30,718 bases of DNA from a virus (IMGVR_UViG_3300021957_000185:1-30718), one strand, 5' to 3'; positions 5,278-13,167 are shown, numbered from the stretch's first letter. Made by a program: numbers and translations. The notes: generated by a model from the sequence alone, not told the origin.

Positions 5278-6224
5278 GCTTCCATGTTCTTTAAGATGTG
5301 AGCAATAACTTCTATAGTCCAACCATTGCCAAGCATTTTATAACGCTGAGTGTTGCTCACATGGTTCGTGTAATTATCTGGAACAGTTTGCAATCTCTCG
5401 CACTCTAAGGGTGTGAGCTTTCTATACAAACATTTATCATAAACATTGGGGTGTATTTTGTTTGTCTCACAAACTGGCACCATTGTTCTTTGTTTGCGTT
5501 CAATAGAGTTCCAAGCTACAGCACTATTATATGAGTGTGTTAGTGCATAAGCCTTGCCTTGTTTATTTGCTGATTTGTTTTTTAATGTAACAGATGGAAT
5601 ATGACCACCACCTGCTGCGGTTCTGATTGTTACAGACTTGTCTGTATGCACTCTTGGTTTTTTTTCTCCAAAACCGCCATAAATATTTGATAGCATTGGT
5701 TCTTCAGCATCATCTTCTAATATGTCTTTTAAAAATATATTTCTGTCTTTGGGCTGCTCAACATTAGGAATGTTAGTCCAATAATATCTCTGTCTTGACT
5801 GAGCAGAAACCAAAGAGCTGTTAATAAAGATTGGCTCGACACCCATGTACTCAGAAATAATATCCAAGTATTCCTTTTTCATTCTTACATTTTCCAATAA
5901 AAAATATTTCGGCTGTAAGTATGAGATAGCTTTGTGAAACTCAAAGAACAATGCTGACCTAGGATCATCAAAGGCCAACTGTTTACCTGCAAAGCTAAAT
6001 CCTTGGCATGGACTACCACCCATCACCAAATCAATCTTCGGTAATGTTGATAAATCTAACTTGGTAATATCACCAACATGAATAATATCTGGGTAATTGG
6101 CTTGGCTTACTTGGATTGCATACTTATCAATCTCACTGGCGTAATAATTATCAACTTTGATGCCTAAACGATCTAAAGCAATCATTCCGCAACTCATTCC
6201 GTCAAACAAACTTAATACATTCAA
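5274..6224 (-). CDS. DNA cytosine-C5 methyltransferase, DNMT3-like
   Basis: 316 residues, a complete enzyme that methylates carbon 5 of cytosine using AdoMet. Motifs in order: I LFDGMSCG (6-13), IV GGSPCQGFS (69-77) with catalytic C73, VI ENV (111-113), VIII QSRQRYYW (142-149), X GNGW (299-302). The spacing and side motifs (LGIKVDNYYASE, ALFFEF, VSAQSRQRYYW) resemble the DNMT3 branch more than M.HhaI-like enzymes. The target-recognition region between VIII and X (about 155-275) is short. The start has an AAGGAGAAAGG ribosome site. A candidate promoter lies about 35 bases upstream. No cognate nuclease is seen; likely anti-restriction or regulatory methylation. Confidence 0.92.
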   Translation of the reverse strand: MNVLSLFDGMSCGMIALDRLGIKVDNYYASEIDKYAIQVSQANYPDIIHVGDITKLDLSTLPKIDLVMGGSPCQGFSFAGKQLAFDDPRSALFFEFHKAISYLQPKYFLLENVRMKKEYLDIISEYMGVEPIFINSSLVSAQSRQRYYWTNIPNVEQPKDRNIFLKDILEDDAEEPMLSNIYGGFGEKKPRVHTDKSVTIRTAAGGGHIPSVTLKNKSANKQGKAYALTHSYNSAVAWNSIERKQRTMVPVCETNKIHPNVYDKCLYRKLTPLECERLQTVPDNYTNHVSNTQRYKMLGNGWTIEVIAHILKNMEA

Positions 6225-6258
6225 TTTCCTTTCTCCTTAAATTATCGCTAAGTCTAAA

Positions 6259-6287
6259 ATTGTAAATCACGAACAATCACAAAGCAA
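6259..6287 (-). promoter_or_regulatory. Candidate internal promoter for the methylase/regulator genes
   Basis: On the minus strand TTGCTT (6287-6282), a 17-base spacer, then TACAAT (6264-6259), in the gap between the primase-helicase and C5-methylase genes. The spacer contains a direct repeat of AATCAC (plus strand 6265-6270 and 6275-6280), which could be a regulator site. The -35 hexamer is identical to that of the candidate promoter before the excisionase gene. Confidence 0.5.
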
Positions 6288-6294
6288 CTTGCGA

Positions 6295-8163
6295 CTAATT
6301 CCATTCAAACGCTTTGCTTCCGTCTAAGATTTCCAATACTGCATCTTTGCGAATCAAAGTTTTGATTCCGTAATCCACGTTACCTGAATTACTTTTTACT
6401 AATGCAGCTTTAACAACTGCCATTCGGTTAAAGTCTATGCCTTGTTCTGCACAAATTTTTTCACACGTTTCTTCATCAGCCAACCACATGGCAATGGCAT
6501 AACGTACTGAGTCGGTGATGGACGAGGCTCCCCGGATTTCCATACGATGCGACATTGCATCGTCAGAGTCATTCGTTAATGCACCTTTATTGAGATGATG
6601 AACTGTTAAAGTGCTACAACCAATTCTGGCACTTATGTTCGCACAATAAGAACCCCATAATTGGCCCACCTCGTTAGAGCTAGAAACATTTCCTGTTGTA
6701 AATGCCTGGAGAGGATCAAAACAACACAGCTTCAAGTTTGGAATCATCTTTAATTCATCGACCAACTCTTGACCAATAGGAGTAATGCCTTCTTCTCTTA
6801 ATAAGATCATCGGCTCTTTTTGTTCAGGAATAGGAAAAACATAAACATCGTAAGGTGAATCAAACCTCTCGCCTTTTGGGTCGAGCAAATCTATTCTCCT
6901 GTGGATCTCACTTAAATCATCCTCGGCTGCAAAGATTACGCTGTTACCTTGTTGCAGTATTTTCTTTCCCCACCAACTCCCACCTGTTGCAATACCCAAT
7001 GCTAATTGAATAACGCTTAGACTTTTACCAACGCCACCTACCGCAGCAATAATTCCGGGTTTAGAGAGGGGAATGAACGATTCTACTAACCACTCGGTCT
7101 GAGGAGGAGAGTTTACTAGATTCCGAATGGCGTATTGCCGAATGTTAAACTTGGAGTCTAACAGTTCGAGCTTTACTTGCTCATTCCCCTGTTGTCTTGC
7201 TAAATCATTGTAATCACCAATGATGCTTGGAAGTCTGGTTACACAATTTACAACTGCTGTCGCAACTTCGTTGGCCTTAGTATTGCCTACTTGGTTCTTG
7301 TCATTGTCTAACGCTAAAATAAATTTACAGTTACTACCAATTATTTCTCTTAATCTGCTGAGAGCTGGCAAACAAAAGTTTGCACTAAATACCACCAGGC
7401 AAGGAACACCTGTGCTTTCATAGATCGATGCTGCTGTCGCATACCCCTCACAGACGATTAGATTTGGTAGGTGCAATAGATCATTCACATCGCAACCAAT
7501 GAGGTTCACGTTGCCCCTCACAGCTCCCCCACCAACAAATTTCTTATCTCCATTTGGAGAGATATATTGGAGCGACTTTATCTCTTTTGCTAATGTTCCT
7601 GTATTAGTTTTAGTGATAGAATGCACACCGACAAGCAGATTACCATTTACTTGTTTTAGACCATAACTTTTAACACTTTTTACATCCAAATACTTATGTT
7701 GAACCACCTCTTCAGCCGACTCAAACTTTTCCTTGGCATATACAGCAACTTCTTCTTGTTGCTTTTCTTTAGCTTCCTGTCTCCTGTTATTAGCCTCCTC
7801 CAACTTACGCTGTAGGTCTTGCTTTTCTACAGGTGTTAAATCATTGGCTGAGTAACTAAGAAACTTCCCTTCAAAAGAACTTCGCCAATTACCAAAGACG
7901 CAAACAAATTTTTCGTGGTCGATCTGATTAAAAACATAATAACCAGATGCCTCGCCTACTTTATCAGGTCTACAGTTTGCAACTGCTCCTACCTTGCAGC
8001 GTACTAACTCGCCACTCATGTCTATGTAATCAACCAACAAACCATGCGTCTGCATTTCGTTGATTAAGTCTTGAATACTTTTACCTTTATTGGCAAAAGC
8101 AAAATTAGGATCTATCGCTAGGCCCTCTTCTCCAAAAAATTGTGTTAGATCAGTCATCGACAC
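6295..8163 (-). CDS. Toprim primase-helicase fusion
   Basis: 622 residues. An N-terminal region (1-150) with a charged coil (113-140) is followed by a Toprim primase domain: catalytic Glu in VCEGYA (E239) and DND (286-288). A RepA/AAA_25-type helicase domain follows: Walker A GGVGKS (376-381), Walker B-like CCFDP (D483) and VHHLNKG (521-527). It would make primers and unwind DNA at the phage fork. No DNA polymerase is seen in the window, so it presumably recruits host polymerase III. It overlaps the upstream gene by 14 bases; a second in-frame ATG two codons later is also possible. Confidence 0.88.
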   Translation of the reverse strand: MSMTDLTQFFGEEGLAIDPNFAFANKGKSIQDLINEMQTHGLLVDYIDMSGELVRCKVGAVANCRPDKVGEASGYYVFNQIDHEKFVCVFGNWRSSFEGKFLSYSANDLTPVEKQDLQRKLEEANNRRQEAKEKQQEEVAVYAKEKFESAEEVVQHKYLDVKSVKSYGLKQVNGNLLVGVHSITKTNTGTLAKEIKSLQYISPNGDKKFVGGGAVRGNVNLIGCDVNDLLHLPNLIVCEGYATAASIYESTGVPCLVVFSANFCLPALSRLREIIGSNCKFILALDNDKNQVGNTKANEVATAVVNCVTRLPSIIGDYNDLARQQGNEQVKLELLDSKFNIRQYAIRNLVNSPPQTEWLVESFIPLSKPGIIAAVGGVGKSLSVIQLALGIATGGSWWGKKILQQGNSVIFAAEDDLSEIHRRIDLLDPKGERFDSPYDVYVFPIPEQKEPMILLREEGITPIGQELVDELKMIPNLKLCCFDPLQAFTTGNVSSSNEVGQLWGSYCANISARIGCSTLTVHHLNKGALTNDSDDAMSHRMEIRGASSITDSVRYAIAMWLADEETCEKICAEQGIDFNRMAVVKAALVKSNSGNVDYGIKTLIRKDAVLEILDGSKAFEWN

Positions 8164-8545
8164 TCAAACCTGTTTCAGCCACAGAGTGCTGGTGATTCAG
8201 ATAAGAGCGTACAAGAGAATGGACAAACGCCAACCTCTGTTCTTTTGACCACTTGTGTAATTCAAATGATCCTGTTTCTTTTTTTGTATCTAAATAAATG
8301 TCTCTACTTTTCCCCAAAGCATAATCAAGTCCTTCCTCAGAAACTTGAGCAAAATTTTTTATGTCTTGCATCTTCTCTCCTCGTTTAATTTTATCCAGGT
8401 GATCTAGTGAACACCCCCCAAACATCTTATCTCCAACCATGACAAACATCGGGGAAGCCAAGTCTCTGCAATAACCGCAAAGACTGGGCCTCCGATATTT
8501 AAGGTCATGACTAGAAGGGGATGTTCTCGCTGTGATCTGTATCAT
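8150..8545 (-). CDS. Hypothetical Cys-containing protein of the replication operon
   Basis: 131 residues. A CGYC pair (about 23-26) and a GGCS cysteine some 20 residues later, with SLDHLDK after it, suggest a small N-terminal zinc site. A helical C-terminal half follows (YALGKSRDIYLDTK, then WSKEQRLAFVHSLVRSYLNH). It overlaps the SSB gene upstream by 35 bases and the primase-helicase downstream by 14. A loader or primase accessory role is suggested only by position. Not recognised as a named family. Confidence 0.65.
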   Translation of the reverse strand: MIQITARTSPSSHDLKYRRPSLCGYCRDLASPMFVMVGDKMFGGCSLDHLDKIKRGEKMQDIKNFAQVSEEGLDYALGKSRDIYLDTKKETGSFELHKWSKEQRLAFVHSLVRSYLNHQHSVAETGLSVDD

Positions 8546-8978
8546 CAGCTTTCTCTTCTACTTTTGGCTCAGACTTAGCTGCGCCAACTACTTCCCAAGT
8601 TTTACCAAACTGCTCATTTATTTCTAAATAACCAGACTCAGCCCTAACTAACTCTGCTGATACTGCTTTGCCTACTAGCTGGTCAGTATTTTTCATAGAG
8701 TTAAGTCCGACTGCGTTCATAAAAAGCATCAGAGAGTTTTGCCCTATGTCTACTGCTTTAGGATTGTCAGACCCCATAGTAAAAGTGTTGCTGACATTAA
8801 TAGTAGTTCCGTCAACTTCAAAAAGCATCTTTAATGCTTTCCAGTTGTTCTTCCCTTCTATCATATCTGAACCAGCATAATGCAAAGTGTAACGACCTGG
8901 TTCTAAAGAACTTCCGCCACTCCCATTTGAATTAGCTGTATCAAACGCCTCACCGCCATTAAATTGTGTTAAATCCAT
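8511..8978 (-). CDS. Single-stranded DNA-binding protein (DUF669-like)
   Basis: 155 residues. The core (about 25-130) has the beta-rich pattern of DUF669 phage proteins: EPGRYTLHYAGSDMIEGKNN, LKMLFEVDG, TFTMGSDNP, and the helix QNSLMLFMNAVGL. The C-terminus is a disordered acidic tail ending DDTDHSENIPF. This closely matches the acidic tip with terminal I-P-F by which bacterial SSB recruits partner proteins, and supports an SSB function. It is preceded by a strong GGAGGTAATT ribosome site. It lies between the Sak4-like ATPase and primase-helicase genes. Confidence 0.8.
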   Translation of the reverse strand: MDLTQFNGGEAFDTANSNGSGGSSLEPGRYTLHYAGSDMIEGKNNWKALKMLFEVDGTTINVSNTFTMGSDNPKAVDIGQNSLMLFMNAVGLNSMKNTDQLVGKAVSAELVRAESGYLEINEQFGKTWEVVGAAKSEPKVEEKADDTDHSENIPF

Positions 8979-9013
8979 AATTACCTCCGTAAAAAATTAA
9001 CACTAAAAAAAAC

Positions 9014-9211
9014 TTATCCGAGATCGTACTCTTCAAAGCTACCTGTACGATCAATTAGTTCGGACAAGTCCTTGGTAATTTCTACCAACTCTTTGTTACC
9101 GCCAATGGGTAGGAGATGATCGCGTTCTCCATTCTGTTCTTTGACATGATCCAATAAAATTTTAGCCCTATTCAGGTAAAAAATAGTTTGGTCATGGTTA
9201 AGAATTGCCAT
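9014..9211 (-). CDS. Hypothetical small helical protein (65 aa)
   Basis: The ATG shares its first base with the stop of the ATPase gene (TAATG at 9211). The protein is mostly helical (QTIFYLNRAKILLDHVKEQN, then NKELVEITKDLSELIDRTG) and acidic at the end. Not recognised. Its position between recombinase and SSB genes suggests an accessory role only. Confidence 0.65.
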   Translation of the reverse strand: MAILNHDQTIFYLNRAKILLDHVKEQNGERDHLLPIGGNKELVEITKDLSELIDRTGSFEEYDLG

Positions 9212-9996
9212 TAGGATTTATTGATTAACTTACCAATCTCAGCCCAAGTATTTTCAGCTCTGACAATAAAGTCATCGCCTTCTTCAACGACTGGTATTTC
9301 CTCTGGTAAACCATATCTGTTTTTAGCAACCGCAGCAGGTGATTCAGTTGTAACTAAAATTCTGCCTGATTGAACAGTTTTGCTAGTCAGACCTTTATTG
9401 CCCTGAACCTTAACAGTTCCTTTTTTATAATTAAGGAACAAACACATATCACTAGCTTCAAGAACTAATGCTGATGCGTGTTTATTAAGCTTAAGTTCGT
9501 GGCGGTCATAACTTTCAGTAGATGGATCATGAAATGTTTTAATCTGATTGTGTGCAATCAAACATATTCTCATGCTGTGTTCATTTCTTAATCTGTTCAC
9601 CAGGTCAAGAAACTCTCTCCAATACTTAACTGCCTCTACATAACCACGACCATAACCAAACGACTCAATAGATTTTTGATTATGTACTTCACAAGTCTTA
9701 GCAAAAATAATTGGTTCTAACCAATCTAAGCTGTCGACCACTAGAGATGAATAAGGCAACTCCTTTTCATCAACTAAAGATTTTAGATAACCAATAAAAG
9801 TATCGTAATCTTTTGCCAATGGAAAATGAGGAATGTCTCTGTTCTTGGTTAAGATACCTAGACCTTCTTCTGTTTGCAAAACTATTGGATCTTTTGAGCC
9901 AACAGCAAGTGTGGTTTTACCAAGACCAGATGGCCCATAGATAATCACAATGCTTGGTTTTGCTTTCGCTTTCTTTTGTATTGCAGCTAAACTCAT
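9211..9996 (-). CDS. Sak4/AAA_24-type RecA-like recombination ATPase
   Basis: 261 residues. Walker A is GPSGLGKT (21-28), Walker B LVVDS (85-89), and a sensor-like strand ICLIAHNQ (144-151). The order and size match the AAA_24 family that includes phage Sak4, a minimal RecA-like protein that promotes single-strand annealing with its SSB partner. Neighbouring genes encode an SSB and a Cas4/RecB-like nuclease, a usual partnership. It overlaps the upstream gene by 4 bases (9993-9996). Confidence 0.85.
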   Translation of the reverse strand: MSLAAIQKKAKAKPSIVIIYGPSGLGKTTLAVGSKDPIVLQTEEGLGILTKNRDIPHFPLAKDYDTFIGYLKSLVDEKELPYSSLVVDSLDWLEPIIFAKTCEVHNQKSIESFGYGRGYVEAVKYWREFLDLVNRLRNEHSMRICLIAHNQIKTFHDPSTESYDRHELKLNKHASALVLEASDMCLFLNYKKGTVKVQGNKGLTSKTVQSGRILVTTESPAAVAKNRYGLPEEIPVVEEGDDFIVRAENTWAEIGKLINKS

Positions 9997-10283
9997 TTTT
10001 TCACCTCATCAACGCCATGTATTTTTACTGGCTTTTTGTAAGGCGGTAATGCTGCCTCAAGTTTCTCTAACGCATTTCTAATGTTCTTACGAACCGATTG
10101 CATATGGTGCATGACTTTGGTTGCCTCGTTAAATGTTGGGGCAAGCTCTTCCTCTGCTTTTAAATCCTGTTGGATTTCTTCCACCAAAGGTTGCACCTTT
10201 TCTGTCAAATCTTTGTTAAAGATTTGTCTATTGTTTCCGTCTTTATCTTCAAAAGATAATAACGCTTTCTCTTCTTCTTTCAT
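9993..10283 (-). CDS. Hypothetical acidic helical protein (96 aa)
   Basis: Highly charged and helical (LTEKVQPLVEEIQQDLKAEE, then KVMHHMQSVRKNIRNALEKL), probably a coiled coil, ending in a KKPVKIHGVDEVKK tail. Coupled on both sides: its start overlaps the nuclease stop by one base, and its end overlaps the ATPase start by four. Not recognised; perhaps an accessory factor for the nuclease or ATPase. Confidence 0.65.
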   Translation of the reverse strand: MKEEEKALLSFEDKDGNNRQIFNKDLTEKVQPLVEEIQQDLKAEEELAPTFNEATKVMHHMQSVRKNIRNALEKLEAALPPYKKPVKIHGVDEVKK

Positions 10284-11020
10284 TATTTAACCTCCAGGTT
10301 ATTTTGAAATGTTACACAGTCAGGTTTGTATGCACAAAACCGACACCAATCTCCAGCGTTGTAGGTTGGATCTTCACCCAATGCTTCCTCACACGCTGGC
10401 TTTAAGATATTAAAACCCCAATCGACTAGATCGACAGCTTGAATATCAAAACTTCTAATAGGCCCATCTTTATGAAAAGATTTTTTACTTGGTTGGATGA
10501 TCGTCATTTCTATGACTGTGTTTTCATTTCCCCACCGAGTCAATGCGCCTAAACTATATGTCATTAATTGTTCGTTAAAATTTACATCGACTGGAAAATT
10601 ACCAGACTTTAAATCTGCAACCACCATACGATTGTGTTCACCTAAGATAACTGCATCACTTGTTCCCCAGCAGTCATCGCTAATTTCATTCATGTAGAGC
10701 TTCTCTTCTATTAAGAGTTTGCCATTGAGTTCTTCAGTTCTTTGATTAATGTAGTTGACGTAAGTTTCTGCTATGTCTATTTCTTCTTGGCCTATCTCTA
10801 TAGCAAAGCCTTCTAGCTCTACTGTTTTGCCTAGCCAATAATCAGACAAAGTAATTCCATCTAATCTGTTTTTTAATAACTGCTCACACATCTCATGGAT
10901 TGCAGTACCTCGTGCAGCAGGTAACGAAGATGTGTTTGGTGCTTCAGCATTAGGTATCGCTGAACCTGGACATCTAATAACTCTACTTATACTACTCGGT
11001 GCTAATTTCGCGTGTGCCAA
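10283..11020 (-). CDS. Cas4/RecB-like nuclease (DUF2800 family)
   Basis: 245 residues. The PD-(D/E)XK core is visible: GTAIHE (38-43, H42), WGTSDAV (D122), ADLKSG (D136, K138) and QLMTYSLG (from 151). One cysteine near the start (C17, VIRCPGS) and three at the end (C226, C229, C235) match the pattern of the iron-sulphur cluster in Cas4 and AddB nucleases. It would resect DNA ends to expose single strands for the Sak4-like annealing protein and SSB. It overlaps the resolvase-like gene by 29 bases. Confidence 0.85.
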   Translation of the reverse strand: MAHAKLAPSSISRVIRCPGSAIPNAEAPNTSSLPAARGTAIHEMCEQLLKNRLDGITLSDYWLGKTVELEGFAIEIGQEEIDIAETYVNYINQRTEELNGKLLIEEKLYMNEISDDCWGTSDAVILGEHNRMVVADLKSGNFPVDVNFNEQLMTYSLGALTRWGNENTVIEMTIIQPSKKSFHKDGPIRSFDIQAVDLVDWGFNILKPACEEALGEDPTYNAGDWCRFCAYKPDCVTFQNNLEVK

Positions 11021-11414
11021 TGTTGTACTCCTCTCTCATTATTGCAGCCCACAGTTCAGTTGACATAACCGAAGCAATGTTAAAATCTTCTATGGGAAAT
11101 AAATTGTTCTTATGTGCGTAGACATCTGGTATGGCTACCTTCCAATCTGCTCTGTCTGCTCGAAACCAAAGGCAAGGTAACAGATCAACTTTAAGTGCTT
11201 GCTTAACTGCTTGATCCCACCAATTTTTTAGATCGGCTTGTGATACTGCTCTGCGTCTTTTAACTTCAATGGCATAACCAGGACAACCAAGTAAGTCGTG
11301 TCCACCACCGAATGATTGGCTGTAATTAACTTCCAATTTTATTCCCAACAGTTGTTCTATTTGCTGTATGCACTCAAGCTCTCCCCTTCGGCCTTTCGAC
11401 CTTGCATTAACCAA
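10992..11414 (-). CDS. Holliday-junction-resolvase-like PD-(D/E)XK nuclease
   Basis: 140 residues. Motifs: GRRGELE (E12), GGGHDLLG (D40), YAIEVKRRR (E50, K52), then SQADLKNWWDQAVKQA, the layout of archaeal-type Hjc and related small nucleases. It would cut branched intermediates before packaging. The start is a TTG at 11414, directly after the stop of the HTH gene; no in-frame ATG exists near the start, so translation depends on coupling. Confidence 0.7.
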   Translation of the reverse strand: MVNARSKGRRGELECIQQIEQLLGIKLEVNYSQSFGGGHDLLGCPGYAIEVKRRRAVSQADLKNWWDQAVKQALKVDLLPCLWFRADRADWKVAIPDVYAHKNNLFPIEDFNIASVMSTELWAAIMREEYNIGTREISTE

Positions 11415-11606
11415 TTAACTTGCGACTGGTTCGATAGTTGATTTAGTTTCTTCCTGTTCTATGACCTGAAGATCATAAAGAACCTTGCCACCCATTTTAG
11501 AATAGGTTGGGCCTTTGCCTTGCGCCCGATAATTTGCCAATGTTCTCGGAGACTTTCTCCATCTCTCTGCTAACTCTTCTTGTGTTAGCCAAACTTTATT
11601 ATTCAT
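11415..11606 (-). CDS. Excisionase-like HTH protein (HTH_17/AlpA type)
   Basis: 63 residues, MerR-like winged helix: WLTQEELAERWRKSPRTLAN as helix-turn-helix, then YRAQGKGPTYSKMGGKVLYD as wing. Members of this family act as excisionases (recombination directionality factors) or as transcription regulators. It is the first gene of the long minus-strand operon, and an integrase lies 0.5 kb away. A candidate promoter lies 30-59 bases upstream. Whether it is Xis or a regulator of the early operon cannot be told from sequence. Confidence 0.7.
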   Translation of the reverse strand: MNNKVWLTQEELAERWRKSPRTLANYRAQGKGPTYSKMGGKVLYDLQVIEQEETKSTIEPVAS

Positions 11607-11635
11607 AAATATTACCTACTGATCACGTTTGTGTT

Positions 11636-11665
11636 ATTCTAACCTATGCTTTTTTAATAAAGCAA
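11636..11665 (-). promoter_or_regulatory. Candidate early promoter for the leftward operon
   Basis: On the minus strand TTGCTT (11665-11660), an 18-base spacer and TAGAAT (11641-11636), in front of the excisionase-like gene. This is the best sigma-70 match in the divergent spacer and would drive all genes to 2752. Confidence 0.5.
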
Positions 11666-11689
11666 GTGAACTGGAGAAAATATTGTAAA

Positions 11690-11695
11690 TATAAT
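11690..11695 (+). promoter_or_regulatory. Candidate -10 box for the DUF3310 gene
   Basis: A consensus TATAAT on the plus strand, 71 bases before the ATG at 11767. The hexamer at the expected -35 position (TGAACT, 11667-11672) is a weak match. It lies back-to-back with the leftward promoter at 11636-11665, so both could share regulation. Confidence 0.35.
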
Positions 11696-11766
11696 TTAGA
11701 AATTTTCTTTACAAAAAGATTCACGAAATTTTACATTTAATATTTAAAGATAATTAAGGAGCAAAA

Positions 11767-12036
11767 ATGTCTATAGATAACGCAACACCAGAAGAATGGA
11801 ATCAAGCAATGAAAGGGGAAAAAGATATGGTTAATAAACCAGCACACTATCAGGGTGCAATAGAATGTATCGACTTAATAAAAGATCGTGTCGGTTCAAA
11901 TAATTTTCCATCTTACTTAGAGGGAAACATTTGGAAATACTTTTATCGTTACAAAGACAAAGAAGAAAATATCCAGGACTTAGAGAAAGCTGCTTGGTAT
12001 CTCAACAAATTAATTGAGCATTATAAAGAGCTGTAA
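11767..12036 (+). CDS. DUF3310 family protein
   Basis: 89 residues. The family signature is clear: VNKPAHYQGAIECIDLIKD near residues 22-40, then YLEGNIWKYFYRYKDKEE and DLEKAAWYLNKLIEHY. DUF3310 proteins are widespread in phages and thought to act near nucleotide or DNA metabolism, but no biochemical role is established to my knowledge. An AAGGAG ribosome site precedes the ATG. It is the only plus-strand gene outside the early micro-gene array and is transcribed divergently from the excisionase-like gene. Confidence 0.85.
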   Translation: MSIDNATPEEWNQAMKGEKDMVNKPAHYQGAIECIDLIKDRVGSNNFPSYLEGNIWKYFYRYKDKEENIQDLEKAAWYLNKLIEHYKEL

Positions 12037-12080
12037 ACCGCATAACTTCGTTAAGGGTAAACCTTGGGTTGGGTCAACAA

Positions 12081-12114
12081 AACGCCTTAGAGAGCATCTC
12101 AGGAGGTCGTTTTT
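12081..12114. terminator. Probable bidirectional terminator between DUF3310 and integrase genes
   Basis: Imperfect hairpin: outer AACG (12081-12084) with CGTT (12108-12111), inner GAGA (12090-12093) with TCTC (12097-12100), joined by C/G pairs with bulges. Five T follow on the plus strand (12110-12114); on the minus strand the hairpin is followed by TTTTG. It separates two convergent genes. A further palindrome, GGTAAATTTACC (12126-12137), covers the integrase stop codon. Confidence 0.5.
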
Positions 12115-12132
12115 CTCTAAAGCCAGGTAAAT

Positions 12133-13167
12133 TTACCCATTCATAATAATCTTCTGAATATGGTCGCCAATCTTCTGTGCGTTCTCAACTGACACCTTTT
12201 CATGGATATGTGCATAGCGTTGAGTCGCTGCAATATCTCTATGGCCCAACAAGTTACCGACCATACTTAGGTTCATATCCAAACCAATACCAAAAGATGC
12301 GTAGCTATGTCGAAGATCATGCAATCTTAAATCTGGTGCATTGATTTGTTTTCTAATTCCATCCCAAAATTTTCTAGGACTACCGATCCCAACTATCGTG
12401 CCACTTGTTCTTGGCAAAGCATTAATAATGTTCATGGCTTGTTTAGATAAATAAATAACTCTGTCATCTCCATAACGCATTGTCTTGTGGTTTTTTAATG
12501 TAAGTTTATTGTCTTGCAAGTCTGACCATTTAGCACCAGCCACCTCACCACACCTTGCACCTGTTAATATCAACAACCAAATAAATGCAACTGAGTTAGC
12601 TAGTTCTGGTATCTGCGATTTAGAGTTTAATATTCTTACAACACTATTCAGTTCTTCTTCGGTTAGATAGCGTTTACGTTTAGCCTCTGGGTTCTTTTCT
12701 ATTCCGTCTATTGGGTGGTCTTTAATCTTGGCATGACGATAAGTTGCTTTTAATACTTCCAGGCATTTGTTAGCTGCTATTGGCGCACGTTGAGTTACCT
12801 TGTCATGTAGTGTTTGTATCTCGCTGTCAGAAATCTCATCTAAATGTTTATGACCAAATTGTTTCTTAATATCCTTTTCATAAATGGAGATATATTGCTT
12901 TGCACTATTTGATCCTTTGTTGGTAAGTTTTTGCACATAGTTAGCAAACGCCTCATCTAGTGTTAGCTTGTTCTTCTTATCCATTGGATCAATGCCAGTA
13001 GCCACTAGGCCCAAGTTCTTTTGTGCTAGGTTTCTTGCTACCTTGATGGGTAAGTCCAGAGATCCTAACTTCATACTTCTACGCTTACCATTAATTCTGT
13101 AGTAAACGTAATAACCAGTTGGATATATTTTAAGTGCTTGTATCTGTGTGTCGTTCTTGTATTTCAT
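12133..13167 (-). CDS. int: Tyrosine-family phage integrase
   Basis: 344 residues from ATG 13167, chosen for its GAGGAG site 7 bases upstream; an ATG at 13215 lacks one. Catalyses site-specific recombination between attP and the host tRNA gene. An N-terminal arm-binding domain (about 1-60: YYVYYRINGKRRSMKLGSL), a core-binding SAM-like domain (about 67-150) and a catalytic domain are visible, with R205 (TGARCGE), K228, H283 and R286 (LHDLRHS), H309 (GHRD) and nucleophile Y318 (QRYAHI). All catalytic residues are present. It overlaps the upstream DUF1289 gene by 38 bases, and attP lies about 385 bases upstream of its start. Confidence 0.95.
   Translation of the reverse strand: MKYKNDTQIQALKIYPTGYYVYYRINGKRRSMKLGSLDLPIKVARNLAQKNLGLVATGIDPMDKKNKLTLDEAFANYVQKLTNKGSNSAKQYISIYEKDIKKQFGHKHLDEISDSEIQTLHDKVTQRAPIAANKCLEVLKATYRHAKIKDHPIDGIEKNPEAKRKRYLTEEELNSVVRILNSKSQIPELANSVAFIWLLILTGARCGEVAGAKWSDLQDNKLTLKNHKTMRYGDDRVIYLSKQAMNIINALPRTSGTIVGIGSPRKFWDGIRKQINAPDLRLHDLRHSYASFGIGLDMNLSMVGNLLGHRDIAATQRYAHIHEKVSVENAQKIGDHIQKIIMNG

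Noticed and set aside
4029-6224. A restriction-modification system
   Set aside because: Two methylases, but no restriction endonuclease gene is next to them. The nuclease-like genes at 10283-11414 fit recombination enzymes.
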